NCBI GenBank assembly: GCA_963514095.1
Contig: OY741267.1
Location: forward strand, 3,493,441-3,557,440
Direction: 5' to 3'
DNA length: 64,000 bases
DNA from: Eutrigla gurnardus
Lineage: Eukaryota; Chordata; Actinopteri; Perciformes; Triglidae
Shown: piece by piece, positions 63,493-64,000 of the stretch
Layout of the letters: each line of letters starts with the position of its first letter
Numbering within the stretch: position 1 is the first letter of the stretch
Position numbers and translations under genes: made by a program
The notes under the pieces: generated by a model
The model's database searches: none
What the model was told of the DNA's origin: nothing
The model's input: the letters and a program-made list of their open reading frames with translations, nothing else

Positions 63493-64000
63493 CCCAATAT
63501 CTTTCCCTCTCTTCGTACCAGAGGACCTGAAGACCTTGCAAGGCAGAGGAAATAGAAACCCTCTGAAAAGACCTCCACCGCGGGGCTCATATAGCCTCGT
63601 TTTGGACAGAGAGGCCAGGTCCTCTGAAGAGGGGGCGGTGACGGGGCCAACCACAGAGGGGAGACGGACCAGCCAGGCAAACAGAGTCAGGGACTCATCG
63701 AAAGGGTAAGAAATTTCTAATAAGTAAAGCAAGTCGGGAACTTGGGGGATCGATCTCTTAGAATAGGTCAGGGACCTAATAGGAAAAAGGAAATAAATAG
63801 GAATCAAGCCAAGGCTTGGGGGAGCAGGACTCTCTTAGATTTAGGGCAGGACCCTAAATCCAGGTAAGCTGTCTTTGGAAGGACAAAGATTAAACTAATC
63901 CCGAAGGCCTGCGAAAACAAAAAGACGTCAGGGAGGGTCAGGGACCCATAGGTAAGAGTACTCAAAAGGAAAAGAAATGAAAAGACTGGTAAAATAGAAA
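63493..64000 (+). other. retroviral leader; window ends before any gag frame
   Basis: No plus-strand open frame of useful length is seen. A CAGGTAAG splice-donor-like site is at 63861-63868. Repeated 'gtcagggac' and 'gcaggac'-type strings (63686, 63768, 63935) may belong to a packaging region. The minus-strand open frames are not supported. Confidence 0.5.

Noticed and set aside
63088..63807. Minus-strand frames in the LTR and leader
   Set aside because: They run against the direction given by the LTR and primer-binding site and show no domain.

Overview
The window looks like an accessory, transposon-dense stretch of a teleost fish genome. I base this on the element types, not on a known single-copy gene. 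It holds Tc1 elements with long inverted ends, L1-type and L2-type LINEs, ZBED-type and ZMYM-type hAT transposases, a PIF/Harbinger pair (HARBI1-like plus Myb-like), Ty3/gypsy remnants, a tRNA-derived SINE, a retroviral LTR with a lysine-tRNA primer site, and introns with GT/AG borders. I see no bacterial operon, no CRISPR array and no confidently intact host gene.

Layout. 1-5.6 kb: a gypsy reverse-transcriptase scrap, a SINE-like piece, and a hAT transposase (BED finger at 1.2 kb, catalytic part 4.2-5.6 kb) split by a 2.7-kb LINE. 5.6-13.3 kb: a huge GC-rich tandem array (four 42-bp units, then about 110 units of 69 bp with higher-order repeats), followed by an LTR/promoter-like segment. 14.6-15.7 kb: a SINE, possibly inside a CAGGG-ended element. 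16.5-20.7 kb: a complete Harbinger transposon with CTG target duplications and an apparently intact spliced transposase. 20.7-32.3 kb: two copies of an integrase-like repeat family, a decayed multi-exon SAM/HECT-like gene (21.6-27.6 kb) broken by an inverted duplication, and a decayed Tc1. 32.6-36.5 kb: direct repeats, a conserved protein of unknown function, and a gypsy protease. 36.6-37.8 kb: a short inverted-ended element enclosing a 28S rRNA fragment that stops at the R2 target site and continues into a sequence with the consensus blocks of an HDV-like ribozyme. 38.5-47.9 kb: an unclassified DNA-transposon-like gene, split by a full-length L1 with a 9-bp target duplication. 47.9-49.5 kb: a Tc1 element with an uninterrupted 330-residue transposase. 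49.5-56.3 kb: an L2 3' end and a second, near full-length L1. 56.8-58.8 kb: a gypsy gag split by a 1.22-kb element. 58.9-61.3 kb: two hAT remnants. 61.3-64 kb: a second Harbinger, hit by a LINE and then by a retroviral element whose 5' LTR, primer-binding site and leader run off the window end.

Function. Nothing here reads as a cooperating operon. The functional pairings are within elements: Harbinger transposase plus Myb-like protein, L1 ORF1p plus ORF2p, and gypsy gag and protease pieces. The two most unusual items are the rDNA/R2-type ribozyme carried between DNA-transposon-like ends and the 7.5-kb coding-frame-preserving minisatellite. Insertion order can often be read from target duplications and from reading frames that are restored across the insert.
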